DNA from: Knoellia koreensis | GTDB lineage: Bacteria > Actinomycetota > Actinomycetes > Actinomycetales > Dermatophilaceae | DNA length: 64,000 nucleotides | Reading direction: 5' to 3' | NCBI RefSeq assembly: GCF_013041615.1 | Contig: NZ_JABEPQ010000001.1 | Coordinates: 1,294,976-1,358,975 of the forward strand | Shown here: positions 17,823-25,555 of the stretch, in pieces | How positions within the stretch are numbered: the stretch's first letter is position 1 | Layout: the number at the start of each line of letters is the position of its first letter | Notes under the pieces: generated by a model | Told to the model about the DNA's origin: nothing | What the model saw: only the letters and a program-made list of their open reading frames with translations | Database searches by the model: none | Position numbers and translations under genes: made by a program

Positions 17823-18797
17823 TCAGCCGGAGAAGTGGTCCCAGCCGCGGGGCTGCTGCGGTTCGCCGTCGAGGGTGACGCCGTCCCCTTCCTCGACGCG
17901 ACCGATCGGCCACCACCCGCGCGGCGGCTCACCCGCGAACGTCGCCAGCAGCGAGTGCTCCTCGCCCCCGGTGAGCACCTGCTCGAGTGCGTCGTCCCCG
18001 ACCGCCCCAGCGATCGACCGGACGTGCGGCTCCAGCCCCTCGGTCGTGAGCGCCAACCGCACGCCGCTCGCCGCGGCGATGCGGTGCCCGTCGCGCAGCA
18101 GCCCGTCGCTGATGTCGATCATCGAGGTCGCGCCCGCGTCGGCCGCGTGGGCGCCTTCCGGGATTGGCGCGACCGGCCGCAGGTGGTGCGCAATGCATTC
18201 GGCGCGTATGCCGGGTGGCTGGCTCCCCGGGTCGGCTCCCGCGAGGAGCATGGCGAGTCCGGCCCCGGACCGCCCGAGCGTGCCGTAGACCGTGACCACG
18301 TCGCCCGGACGGGCGCCGCTGCGCAGCACCGGTTCCCGTCCGTCCAGGTCACCGAACGCCGTCATCGACAGCACCAGCACCCCCGGCGGCGCCGACGACA
18401 GGTCACCGCCCGCGACCGCCACACCCTGCGGCCCGGACAGGCGCGCCGACTCCCCCAGTCCCCGCGCGAACTCCAGCACCCACTCCACCGGCACCTGCGG
18501 GTCCGCCATCAGCGACACCAGCACCGCCGTCGGGGTGGCACCCATGGCGGCGACGTCGGCGAGGTTCTGGGTGAGCAGCTTGGTCGCGACGTCGGCGGGC
18601 GTCGACCACTCGTCGAGCCAGTCGAGCCCGCGCACCATCGAGTCGGTCGTCACGACCGACGCCGGCCCCGTCGCGAGGACGGCGGCGTCGTCGCCGGGAC
18701 CCACCGGCATACGCGGCCCGCCCTGGAGCAGGGGAAAGATCTCGGCGAGGAGGGCACCCTCGGAGACGTCCGCGAGAGTGCGGGGGTCTGTGACCAT
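17823..18797 (-). CDS. thiL: Thiamine-monophosphate kinase
   Basis: 324-residue AIR-synthase-fold kinase that makes thiamine diphosphate, the cofactor needed by acetolactate synthase among others. Seen: GPGDDAAVL near 34-42, TTDSMVRGLDW, GGDLSSAPPG, and DISDGLLRDGHRIA in the C-terminal half. ATG 18795-18797 follows GAGG. It is divergent from the small Lrp-domain gene, a normal actinobacterial pairing. Confidence 0.94.
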   Translation of the reverse strand: MVTDPRTLADVSEGALLAEIFPLLQGGPRMPVGPGDDAAVLATGPASVVTTDSMVRGLDWLDEWSTPADVATKLLTQNLADVAAMGATPTAVLVSLMADPQVPVEWVLEFARGLGESARLSGPQGVAVAGGDLSSAPPGVLVLSMTAFGDLDGREPVLRSGARPGDVVTVYGTLGRSGAGLAMLLAGADPGSQPPGIRAECIAHHLRPVAPIPEGAHAADAGATSMIDISDGLLRDGHRIAAASGVRLALTTEGLEPHVRSIAGAVGDDALEQVLTGGEEHSLLATFAGEPPRGWWPIGRVEEGDGVTLDGEPQQPRGWDHFSG

Positions 18798-18909
18798 GAC
18801 TTGACCTCCTCGTGACTGGACCGGGGAGACGGGCGGGACACGGGCACGGTAGCGTCTGGCGTGGCCGCGGTGAGTGCCGCGGTCGCTATCCCGAGAGCTG
18901 AGGTGTCAC

Positions 18910-19146
18910 GTGGTGGTCCAGGCCTACATCCTGATCCAGACCGAAGTCGGCAAGGCGGCGACCGTCGCCGAGACCATCGCCGGGATCGCCGGTGTGGTCC
19001 AGGCCGAGGACGTCACCGGGCCCTACGACGTGATCGCCCGCGTCGAGGCCAACACCGTCGACGAGCTGGGCAAGCTCGTCATCGCCAAGATCCAGGACGT
19101 GCAGGGCATCACCCGGACGCTCACCTGCACCGTCGTCCACGTCTGA
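18910..19146 (+). CDS. Lrp/AsnC ligand-binding (RAM) domain protein, no DNA-binding domain
   Basis: 78-residue stand-alone RAM domain (AYILIQTEVGKAATVAETIAG, then VTGPYDVIARVEANT and TRTLTCTVVHV). It corresponds to the C-terminal ligand-binding half of Lrp/AsnC regulators. Without a helix-turn-helix it cannot bind DNA alone; such proteins may bind amino acids or pair with full-length regulators. The start is GTG 18910 after GAGG. It lies only 4 bases before the DUF3515 gene, so the two are cotranscribed. Confidence 0.85.
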   Translation: MVVQAYILIQTEVGKAATVAETIAGIAGVVQAEDVTGPYDVIARVEANTVDELGKLVIAKIQDVQGITRTLTCTVVHV

Positions 19147-19150
19147 GGAC

Positions 19151-19621
19151 GTGCGCGCCGTCAGTCGGCGCGACCTCGTCGCCAGCGTCGCCGGCCTCCT
19201 CTTGATGGGGACGGCCGGCGTCGTCTTGTATTCCGCGTGGTCCGACCGGGGGGTCGAGGTCACCGTGCCGTCGTATGCCGGGTCGGGGTGCTCTTCGGTC
19301 CGGTGGCCATCGGAGGTGGCTGGGGAGAAGGCGGTGGCGACCGACCCGCGGTCGGAGCGGACGGCGGCGTGGGGGGATCCGGCGGTGATCGCCTCGTGTG
19401 GGTGGCCGGCGTTGGGGCCCACGTCGGACGAGTGCATCGATGTCGACGGGGTCTACTGGGTGGTGCAGCCGTTGTCGGACGGGGCGAAGTTCACGACGTA
19501 CGGCAGGGACCCGGCGATCGTGGTGTTGGTGCCCAAGGCGTATGCGCCGGAACCGTTGCTGCTGCCCGCGTTCGCCGACGCTGCCAAGGCGTTACCCGAC
19601 ACCGGCCGCCGCTGCTCCTAG
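19151..19621 (+). CDS. DUF3515 family membrane-anchored protein
   Basis: 156-residue protein with one N-terminal transmembrane segment (DLVASVAGLLLMGTAGVVLY, about 8-27) and an extracytoplasmic domain. Typical DUF3515 features are the WGDPAVIASCGWP motif and a later FTTYGRDPAIVVLVP strand, with paired cysteines. Function is unknown; the gene normally sits between ddl and the Lrp-domain gene, hinting at an envelope role. Here ddl is displaced by about 4.7 kb. Confidence 0.8.
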   Translation: MRAVSRRDLVASVAGLLLMGTAGVVLYSAWSDRGVEVTVPSYAGSGCSSVRWPSEVAGEKAVATDPRSERTAAWGDPAVIASCGWPALGPTSDECIDVDGVYWVVQPLSDGAKFTTYGRDPAIVVLVPKAYAPEPLLLPAFADAAKALPDTGRRCS

Positions 19622-19634
19622 GCAGTCTTCGGAG

Positions 19635-20117
19635 CTACTTCCTCCTCGCGGCTCCGTTCTTGGTCGCCGCCGGCATCGAGGCCGCCCGACTGCGTGGCGT
19701 GGCCCTCGCCGTGACTCTTTGCTGGGGTCCGCCACTGCTCTTGGCAAGTTGGGAGACCCGTTGTGGACTCACCCCGAGGACCACCGCGATCTCGCGACCC
19801 TTGAATCCAGCGGCGGCGAGTTCCTGCACGGCCTCGCGGGACATGGCCCCCGCCTCGCGCTGCAGCGCCTCAAGGTCGCGGATCCCTTGCTTTGCCTTCG
19901 ACACCTTCGCTTGGAGAGCCTTGGGCAGCTCGGGGACGACGGTCAGGTCGAAGGAGTCTTCGGCCAAGCCCAGGACGAAGGCAATCGCCTCCCGCGCATG
20001 CTCGTCCGCCTGTCCGAGCGTGCGGACCTGGGACACGGCTCCGGGCGCATCGGGTGAGGTGAGCAACCACCAACCCTCGCGCTTGAGCGCGTCGACGCGG
20101 TACGTCGGTCGGCTCAT
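19635..20117 (-). CDS. hicB: HicB-like antitoxin
   Basis: 160-residue protein: the N-terminal 50 residues (YRVDALKREGWWLLTSP, then ADEHAREAIAFVLGL) form a HicB-type partial RNase H fold. The middle carries a helix-turn-helix (GFKGREIAVVLGVSPQRVSQL, about 105-125) for self-repression. The C-terminus is Ala/Arg-rich. It is the second gene of a toxin-first pair and overlaps hicA by 4 bases, the usual hicAB layout. It is convergent with DUF3515 with a 13-base gap. The start at ATG 20115-20117 is preferred over one four codons upstream. Confidence 0.7.
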   Translation of the reverse strand: MSRPTYRVDALKREGWWLLTSPDAPGAVSQVRTLGQADEHAREAIAFVLGLAEDSFDLTVVPELPKALQAKVSKAKQGIRDLEALQREAGAMSREAVQELAAAGFKGREIAVVLGVSPQRVSQLAKSSGGPQQRVTARATPRSRAASMPAATKNGAARRK

Positions 20118-20329
20118 GACCGCCACCATCCTTTCCCCAACTCGGACTCCAGCTGTTTGAAGATCGTCTCTGCGAAGACGTCCGGCATGTCCGACGACGA
20201 CCTGCTGATAGTGGTGCTGGTGCCTCCAACCCGAATGCCCGTGTGCCGCGTCAGCTCGTACTGCTCGAATTCAAGGCTGGCGGCCTTGGCCGCCTTCTTG
20301 ATTTTCTTGATGACATCACCGCGCTTCAC
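20114..20329 (-). CDS. hicA: HicA-like toxin (probable)
   Basis: 71-residue basic protein with a helix (VIKKIKKAAKAASLEFEQY), then LTRHTGIRVGGTSTTISR and an ETIFKQLESELG helix. Size, order ahead of the antitoxin and the double-stranded-RNA-binding-like layout fit HicA, an mRNA-targeting RNase. The key His is probably in LTRHTG, where HicA normally reads GSHRH. That divergence lowers confidence. Confidence 0.55.
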   Translation of the reverse strand: MKRGDVIKKIKKAAKAASLEFEQYELTRHTGIRVGGTSTTISRSSSDMPDVFAETIFKQLESELGKGWWRS

Positions 20330-20414
20330 AGTGTAAGTCTATCCCCCATAGATGACAATGCTCTAGGGCTACTAGACGCGGGCGACAGCGATGCGTTTGG
20401 CTCGCGCGCCCCGT

Positions 20415-20560
20415 CTACTGCGGCCCCATGCCGCCGTCGAGCGCGATCACCGTCGACACCACGGGTGACGCGCTGAGCAACACCCCGGGGCCGTTCGTCG
20501 AGGCGCCCGAGTACCTCGGCGGCTTCTGGGTGAACCACGTGGCCGACGAGGCGACCGCCC
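20415..20560 (-). pseudogene. 3' remnant of a short-chain dehydrogenase (SDR) gene
   Basis: The minus-strand translation ends VVSTVIALDGGMGPQ-stop, matching the C-terminal VTGxxLxVDGGM strand of SDR enzymes. Upstream the similarity breaks up between frames, and no start or Rossmann motif is present. The rest of the gap 20330-20667 holds nothing else I can support. It reads as the decayed tail of a lost gene within the accessory island. Confidence 0.4.
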
Positions 20561-20667
20561 TCGAGTAGGCTGCCAGGGCATCCAGGGCCCTTGGTGGCCG
20601 GATCGAGGTCCGCGCCTTCCAGGAGCAGCCCACCGAATAGCCAGCCTCATCCTCCATTTCGAGCCGT

Positions 20668-21207
20668 TCAGGAGTCGCCGGGTAGCCAGGCACGAAAGCG
20701 CGACTCGAGCTCCAACCGCCCTTCTCGCGAACTGGCGACGACATCGACGCCGCCGTCGTAGGGGATGTACAACCAGGCGAGGCTCTCAGCGCAGATCACG
20801 AACTGTCCCACGTCATCGGCAGCGGAGATGAGGACGGCATCGAGTTCTTCGCTCGTGAGACCCTCCTTGACCCAGCAGTACACCGGTGCATCGGGGTCGT
20901 CCGGCTCCTCGAAACGCCGCCACGGCCAGGCCGTTGGTAGGGCGCGCCTCGATCGCCCAGATGCCAAGTCCCGATGCGCGAAGTCCACCGCAATCACCAA
21001 GAGATTGCGGGACCCCGTCTCCCCTTGGAGTGCGGCCAAGAGGGTGCGGTGCCTCGCGAGTATCTCGGCATACTCCGCCGAGGTGTCGGCATATCGCTTC
21101 CCACCTGGCAGGCTGTGAAACCGCACCCAGCGATCGCTCTGGCCTCTGCCGACGTGCCAGGCGCGCGGCGGCACTCCACCCCAGACGCGGTCCCAGTCTT
21201 TGGTCAT
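20668..21207 (-). CDS. Uncharacterised protein with RFHSLPGGKRYADT motif
   Basis: 179-residue protein starting MTKDWDRVWGG, followed by RWVRFHSLPGGKRYADTSAEY. The C-terminal half has WPWRRFEEPDD, YCWVKEGLTSEELDAVL, and AWLYIPYDGGVDVV. I have seen the HSLP.SKRY pattern in small DUF3885-like proteins found near toxin or immunity genes, but the assignment is tentative. No signal peptide or membrane segment. The start at ATG 21205-21207 fits the conserved beginning; an upstream GTG gives a longer basic extension. The region upstream (21208-21430) holds no gene I can support. Confidence 0.5.
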   Translation of the reverse strand: MTKDWDRVWGGVPPRAWHVGRGQSDRWVRFHSLPGGKRYADTSAEYAEILARHRTLLAALQGETGSRNLLVIAVDFAHRDLASGRSRRALPTAWPWRRFEEPDDPDAPVYCWVKEGLTSEELDAVLISAADDVGQFVICAESLAWLYIPYDGGVDVVASSREGRLELESRFRAWLPGDS

Positions 21208-21430
21208 TTGCGCAGCGCGCTCGCTTCGTTCCGGCCGCTGAGAATCGCCCGCCAAACCCCGAAGTCGAAGAATGCGCCAACGAAGTGAATTCCTCACACC
21301 GAAGCCGATATCTCGTGTCGCGTCGGCCAGCAACGTGCGCACCTCTCTCTCCGCCACGCACGCATTGTTAGCCCAGCACGACCACGACCGCCACACCTTT
21401 GCACTCGGTGGGATCGCACCGAGATAGAGA

Positions 21431-21460
21431 TCGCGCCCGGTGCCGAGACACCGGGCGCGA
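21431..21460 (-). terminator. Terminator-like hairpin downstream of the alcohol dehydrogenase
   Basis: TCGCGCCCGGTG and CACCGGGCGCGA form a 12-bp perfect stem with a 6-base loop, 24 bases past the dehydrogenase stop codon. There is no U-run, as is common in GC-rich actinobacteria. Confidence 0.65.
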
Positions 21461-21483
21461 CCGTCGTGCAGGACGACTGACCG

Positions 21484-22524
21484 TCAGGCCAGGGTGGAGG
21501 CGTCGATCACGAACCGGTACCGCACATCCGACGCGAGCACCCGCTCGTAAGCCTCGTTCACCTTGTCGGCCGAGATGACCTCGATCTCGGCGCCGATGCC
21601 GTGCTCGGCGCAGAAGTCGAGCATCTCCTGCGTCTGCGCGATCCCGCCGATCATCGAACCGGCAAACGACTTCCCGCCACCGATGAGCGAGAAAACGTTG
21701 AGGCTCAAGGGCTCTGGCGGCGCACCGACGTTGACCAGCGTGCCACCCGCGGCGAGCAGGCCGAGGTAGGCGTCGACGTCGATCGGCGCGCTCACCGTGT
21801 TGACGATGAGGTCGAACTGACCCGCAAGCTCCTCGAACGTCGCCGGGTCCGACGTCGCGTAGTAGTGGTCGGCGCCAAGCCGCAGCCCGTCCTCCTGCTT
21901 CTTGAGCGACTGCGACAGCACGGTGACCTCCGCGCCGAGCGCGTGGGCGAGCTTGACTCCCATGTGCCCGAGTCCGCCGAGGCCGACGATGGCGACCTTC
22001 TTACCGGGGCCGGCGCCCCAGTTCTTCAGCGGCGCATAGGTCGTGATCCCCGCGCACAGCAAGGGCGCCGCGGCCGCCGCGTCAATGCCGTCCGGAACCC
22101 GCAGGACGAAGTCGGCGTCGACGACGACGTGCGTCGAATACCCGCCCTGGGTCGTCGTCCCGTCACGGTCCGTCGCGGCATACGTGCCGACCATGCCCTT
22201 GAGGCAGTACTGCTCGTCGCCCTTCACGCAGTTGGCGCACTCGCCGCACGAGTTGACCATGCACCCGACACCGACGCGGTCACCGACTTGGTGGCTGCTC
22301 ACGTCGCTGCCGACCTCGACGACCTTGCCGACGATCTCGTGGCCGGGCACGACCGGGAACGGCTGCGGCCCCCAGTCACCGTTCACGGTGTGGATGTCGG
22401 AGTGGCAGATGCCCGCCCACTCGATCTGGATGAGCACGTCGTTCGGCCCGACCTCGCGGCGCTCGATGACGATGGGAGCCAGCGGCTCGCCAGCCGCCGG
22501 TGCTGCATAAGCGTTGACCTGCAT
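21484..22524 (-). CDS. Zinc-dependent NAD(P) alcohol dehydrogenase (YahK/CAD-like)
   Basis: 346-residue medium-chain dehydrogenase that interconverts aldehydes and alcohols. Catalytic zinc ligands are in GICHSD (about 38-43), PGHE (about 60) and the Cys of PLLCAGITT. The structural zinc site has four Cys in [15 protein letters not shown]. The Rossmann motif [12 protein letters not shown] is near 175-186. Together with the cupin gene (45 bases upstream) and the MerR gene it forms the common MerR-adh-cupin detoxification unit, probably for aldehydes. Natural substrate unproven. Confidence 0.9.
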   Translation of the reverse strand: MQVNAYAAPAAGEPLAPIVIERREVGPNDVLIQIEWAGICHSDIHTVNGDWGPQPFPVVPGHEIVGKVVEVGSDVSSHQVGDRVGVGCMVNSCGECANCVKGDEQYCLKGMVGTYAATDRDGTTTQGGYSTHVVVDADFVLRVPDGIDAAAAAPLLCAGITTYAPLKNWGAGPGKKVAIVGLGGLGHMGVKLAHALGAEVTVLSQSLKKQEDGLRLGADHYYATSDPATFEELAGQFDLIVNTVSAPIDVDAYLGLLAAGGTLVNVGAPPEPLSLNVFSLIGGGKSFAGSMIGGIAQTQEMLDFCAEHGIGAEIEVISADKVNEAYERVLASDVRYRFVIDASTLA

Positions 22525-22569
22525 GGGATTTCGCTTCCTGTTGGGGTTCTTGGTTGGGTGGCTAGTGGG

Positions 22570-22965
22570 TCAGGCGGTGTACTCGTCGTCGGTCACGTGG
22601 TCGAGCCACGTCACGACCTGGCCGGTTTCGTCGGCCTCCTGCATGGCGACGTGCGCCATGAACCGGTCCGGCGCCGCACCGTGCCAGTGCTCCTCCCCCG
22701 GCTCGATGTAGACGACGTCGCCGGGGCGGATCTCCTGCACCTCACCACCGCGGCGCGCGACGAGTCCGATGCCGTCGGTGACATAGAGCGTCTGCCCCTT
22801 GGGGTGGCTGTGCCACGCGGTCCGCGCGCCGGGCGTGAACCGCACGTGCGCGGCGCCGATCGCCGTCTGCTCGTCGGGGTTGCGGATGCTGTCGAGGAAG
22901 ACCGTGCCGGTGAACCAGTCCGCCGGTCCCGGCGCGGACTGACCACCGCTGCGGGTGAGTTTCAT
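22570..22965 (-). CDS. Cupin domain protein
   Basis: 131-residue single-domain cupin. Metal-binding motifs are WHSHPKGQTLYV (His51, His53) and PGEEHWHGA. It resembles small cupins beside carboxymuconolactone decarboxylases and aldehyde-responsive dehydrogenases. A strong GAAGGAGG ribosome site precedes the ATG. Likely cotranscribed with the downstream dehydrogenase. Enzymatic role unknown. Confidence 0.82.
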   Translation of the reverse strand: MKLTRSGGQSAPGPADWFTGTVFLDSIRNPDEQTAIGAAHVRFTPGARTAWHSHPKGQTLYVTDGIGLVARRGGEVQEIRPGDVVYIEPGEEHWHGAAPDRFMAHVAMQEADETGQVVTWLDHVTDDEYTA

Positions 22966-23128
22966 GGTGCGCCTCCTTCGTGAGGTGGGTTTTCAAGACA
23001 CGTGGGTATGCCGCGTGCCTGGCTTGGTCTGTCGGGCGCCGGTTCGGCGCGCGGCTGGGGTTGGTGTCGTGAGGCGCTCGGCGGTCGCGAGTCGTCTCGA
23101 CGGTGTGCTTCGGGTGGGACCCTGTCGC

Positions 23129-23590
23129 CTACGCCTTGCCGATCTTCTTCATCTCGTCGGCGAGCTCGAGCGCGCTGGCGCCGATCAGCTCGGCACGCTC
23201 GTCGTCGCCGGCTTCAACCGCGTGCCAGTAGTCGATCTTGAGCGCGACGTACCGCCGACGCAGCGCGATTTGCTTGGCCTCCTTGGCCAGTCGGTCCTTC
23301 TGTGCCGTGAGCAACTCGATCTGGTCCTGCGCTGCGGAGCAGCCGAGCGGGACGTTCGCGACGTACTTGCGCATGTCGCTCACCGACATCCCTGTCGCAG
23401 CCAGGCACGCCACCGACATCAGCCGGTCGATGTCGTCCTCGCCATAGACGCGGTGCCCGCTGCTCGCACCGCGTTCGATCGGGGCAATCACCCCGATCGA
23501 CTCGTAGTACCGCAGTGTGCTGGCCGGCAGCCCCGTCAGGGCCGCCGTCTCCTTGATCGTGTACTCCCGCGAGGTCGTGTTCGCGCTCAT
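23129..23590 (-). CDS. MerR family transcriptional regulator
   Basis: 153-residue regulator with a MerR winged helix (YTIKETAALTGLPASTLRYYESIGV, 10-34) and a long dimerisation helix. One Cys (VPLGCSAAQ) lies in the region where AdhR/NmlR-type regulators sense aldehydes or thiol stress. Start ATG 23588-23590. A perfect 18-bp palindrome lies just upstream, overlapping the presumed promoter. The gene precedes the cupin and dehydrogenase genes on the same strand and probably controls them and itself. Confidence 0.87.
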   Translation of the reverse strand: MSANTTSREYTIKETAALTGLPASTLRYYESIGVIAPIERGASSGHRVYGEDDIDRLMSVACLAATGMSVSDMRKYVANVPLGCSAAQDQIELLTAQKDRLAKEAKQIALRRRYVALKIDYWHAVEAGDDERAELIGASALELADEMKKIGKA

Positions 23591-23607
23591 GTGCAACAAC
23601 GCTAAGA

Positions 23608-23625
23608 ACTTCAAGTACTTGAAGT
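23608..23625. promoter_or_regulatory. MerR-type operator, perfect 18-bp palindrome
   Basis: ACTTCAAGTACTTGAAGT begins 18 bases upstream of the MerR start codon. On the minus strand it follows a TTGACT -35-like hexamer, so it lies in the spacer between promoter elements, the classic MerR arrangement. Confidence 0.7.
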
Positions 23626-23674
23626 CAAAGCCTAGAAACAAACCCGCCCTCGGAAATCGGAACGAGTATCAAAT

Positions 23675-24193
23675 TCACCGTTCTAACTTGGACTTCAGAC
23701 TTGAGAAGGTGCGCACGGTTGGTGGGTGGTCTGCCACCTGTAGCCAAGGCGTGCCCTCCTGGAACTTCGTACGTTGGACGTTGCCCGGTGGGGCGGTCAC
23801 CGCGAGAAGCAGGGCTTCCATCTCGCGGATGAGCAACTTGTCGGAAGCCTCCTCGATCCCAGCCCACTCGTCGTGTTTAAGCACGCCGTCTGGGTACATC
23901 TCTGTGTCTGAAGGACCGTCGAAAGCGAACCAGGAGAAGCGTGACCAGCGACCCCCATGCTCATCGGTCCGGTGGTCCTTTAGTCGACCTCCGATCCCCC
24001 CAAGACCGGTTGCAAGTCCGACGTAGTAGATGCCTGTGTCGCTGTATAGAACGTATACGCCCCTGGCCTTGCGGAAGTCCGCGATCTGGATCGTCGAAGC
24101 GTTGAGGCCTTGCCGCCCGAGCAGTCGCCAGCTGTATGCGTTCCAGTCGACCAGCGAGGCGTCCCAGAAGACCCCGTAAGCACCTACCAGCAT
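23675..24193 (-). CDS. GIY-YIG domain protein
   Basis: 172-residue protein with a GIY-YIG nuclease-like core: RGVYVLYSDTGIYYVGLA (two strands with the GVY/YYVG motif, about 44-61), then GRLKDHR and a downstream Glu in REMEALLLA. The N-terminus has GVFWDASLVDW. Single-domain GIY-YIG proteins act as endonucleases in repair, restriction or mobile elements; no partner is next to it. ATG 24191-24193 has a strong AAGGAGG site. Base composition is visibly less GC-rich than the neighbours, suggesting recent acquisition. Confidence 0.75.
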   Translation of the reverse strand: MLVGAYGVFWDASLVDWNAYSWRLLGRQGLNASTIQIADFRKARGVYVLYSDTGIYYVGLATGLGGIGGRLKDHRTDEHGGRWSRFSWFAFDGPSDTEMYPDGVLKHDEWAGIEEASDKLLIREMEALLLAVTAPPGNVQRTKFQEGTPWLQVADHPPTVRTFSSLKSKLER

Positions 24194-24234
24194 CGTGGCT
24201 CCCCTCCTTGAGGCCCCTACTGTAATGAAGCATG

Positions 24235-24253
24235 AGAGCCACCAGGTGGCTCT
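24235..24253. repeat. Hairpin AGAGCCACC-A-GGTGGCTCT upstream of the GIY-YIG gene
   Basis: Nine-base perfect arms with a single-base loop lie in the 144-base gap between ddl (stop 24338) and the GIY-YIG start. An outer ACTGT/ACAGT pair extends it. Role unknown; it could mark the edge of the accessory island. Confidence 0.5.
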
Positions 24254-24337
24254 TAGTTCACAGTAACAACTCAGGAACTCGAATCGCTTCACAAATGCGT
24301 TCATCGGTGCGGCCGTCGTGACCCGCCTGACGAACCG

Positions 24338-25486
24338 CTAACGGAGTCCCACGGGGCGGGTCAGGGCGAGCTGGATCAGCTCATCGATCAGGTCGGGATA
24401 GCTCAGCCCGGTGGCTTCCCACATCATCGAGTACATCGACCGCGGCGTGAACCCGGGCATCGTGTTGATCTCGTTGATGATCACGTCACCGGTGTCGGTG
24501 TAGAAGCAGTCGACCCGCGCCAGCCCCTCACACCCCAGCGACTCAAAGGCCGCCCCCGCCAGACGCTGCACCTCCGCCGAGACCGCCGGCGGCACCTCCG
24601 CCGGGCACGACAAGACTGCCCCGTCGTCCAGGTACTTCGCCTCGAAGTCGTAGAACTCGTGCCCGCTCCCCGCCTGCACGGCGATCTCGCCGACATGCGA
24701 CACCCGCGGCCCGTCGACACCGCGTCCCTGCAGCACCGCGCACTCGATCTCGCGCCCGGCGATCCCCTGCTCGACGATCACCTTCCGGTCGTGCTGCCGG
24801 GCGAACTCGATCGCCGCCTCGAGCCCCCCAGGCGTTTCGACCTTGGTGATCCCCATGCTCGACCCCGCCCGCGCCGGCTTGACGAACACCGGGTACTTGA
24901 GCGCCCCCACGGCCTCCATCGCCGCGGCTGGATCCCGCTGCCACTCGCGATCGGTGATCACGGCATACGGCCCGACGGGGAGCCCCGCCCCCGCAAACAG
25001 GACCTTCATGTAGTGCTTGTCCATCCCCGCCGCCGACGCGAACACGCCCGATCCGACGTAGCGGATGTCCGCGAGCTCGAGCATGCCCTGGATGGTGCCG
25101 TCCTCGCCAAAAGGCCCGTGTAGCAACGGAAAGACGACGTCGACCTCACCAATCACGTCCGGCACCGAACCCGGCGACAGCGTCGTCAGTGTCCGCTCGG
25201 TCGTCGCCATCGGCACGACGACGCCGGCTCCCGAGTCCGCCCCGACCTCCGGCGTGTGCCCCGAGGTCAGCTCCAGCCGCGACGGGTCTCCGTCGGTCAG
25301 CACCCAGTGCCCGTCGCGCGAGATGCCGATCGGGATCACGTCGTACTTGTCGCGGTCGATCGCGCGCATCACCCCGGCCGCGGTCGCGCACGACACGGCG
25401 TGCTCGGACGAGCGGCCGCCGAAGACGATGGCGACGCGCACCTTGCCGTCGGTGCGCACGGGCTGGGGCGAGTTCTCAGTGGTCAT
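24338..25486 (-). CDS. ddl: D-alanine--D-alanine ligase
   Basis: 382-residue ATP-grasp ligase making the D-Ala-D-Ala end of peptidoglycan precursors in the cytoplasm. Seen: VAIVFGGRSSEHAVSC at the N-terminus, HGPFGEDGTIQG, GSSMGITKV, and the metal-binding EINTMPGFT near the C-terminus. Start ATG 25484-25486 (MTTENSP). It is divergent from the PLP enzyme gene. The expected neighbour DUF3515 is 4.7 kb away because of the accessory island. Confidence 0.95.
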   Translation of the reverse strand: MTTENSPQPVRTDGKVRVAIVFGGRSSEHAVSCATAAGVMRAIDRDKYDVIPIGISRDGHWVLTDGDPSRLELTSGHTPEVGADSGAGVVVPMATTERTLTTLSPGSVPDVIGEVDVVFPLLHGPFGEDGTIQGMLELADIRYVGSGVFASAAGMDKHYMKVLFAGAGLPVGPYAVITDREWQRDPAAAMEAVGALKYPVFVKPARAGSSMGITKVETPGGLEAAIEFARQHDRKVIVEQGIAGREIECAVLQGRGVDGPRVSHVGEIAVQAGSGHEFYDFEAKYLDDGAVLSCPAEVPPAVSAEVQRLAGAAFESLGCEGLARVDCFYTDTGDVIINEINTMPGFTPRSMYSMMWEATGLSYPDLIDELIQLALTRPVGLR

Positions 25487-25555
25487 CGCCGCCGAGCGTA
25501 TCCCGACCTGCGACCTCACCCCGGCCACGGCACGCCCCGCCCCTACGCTGGCCCG

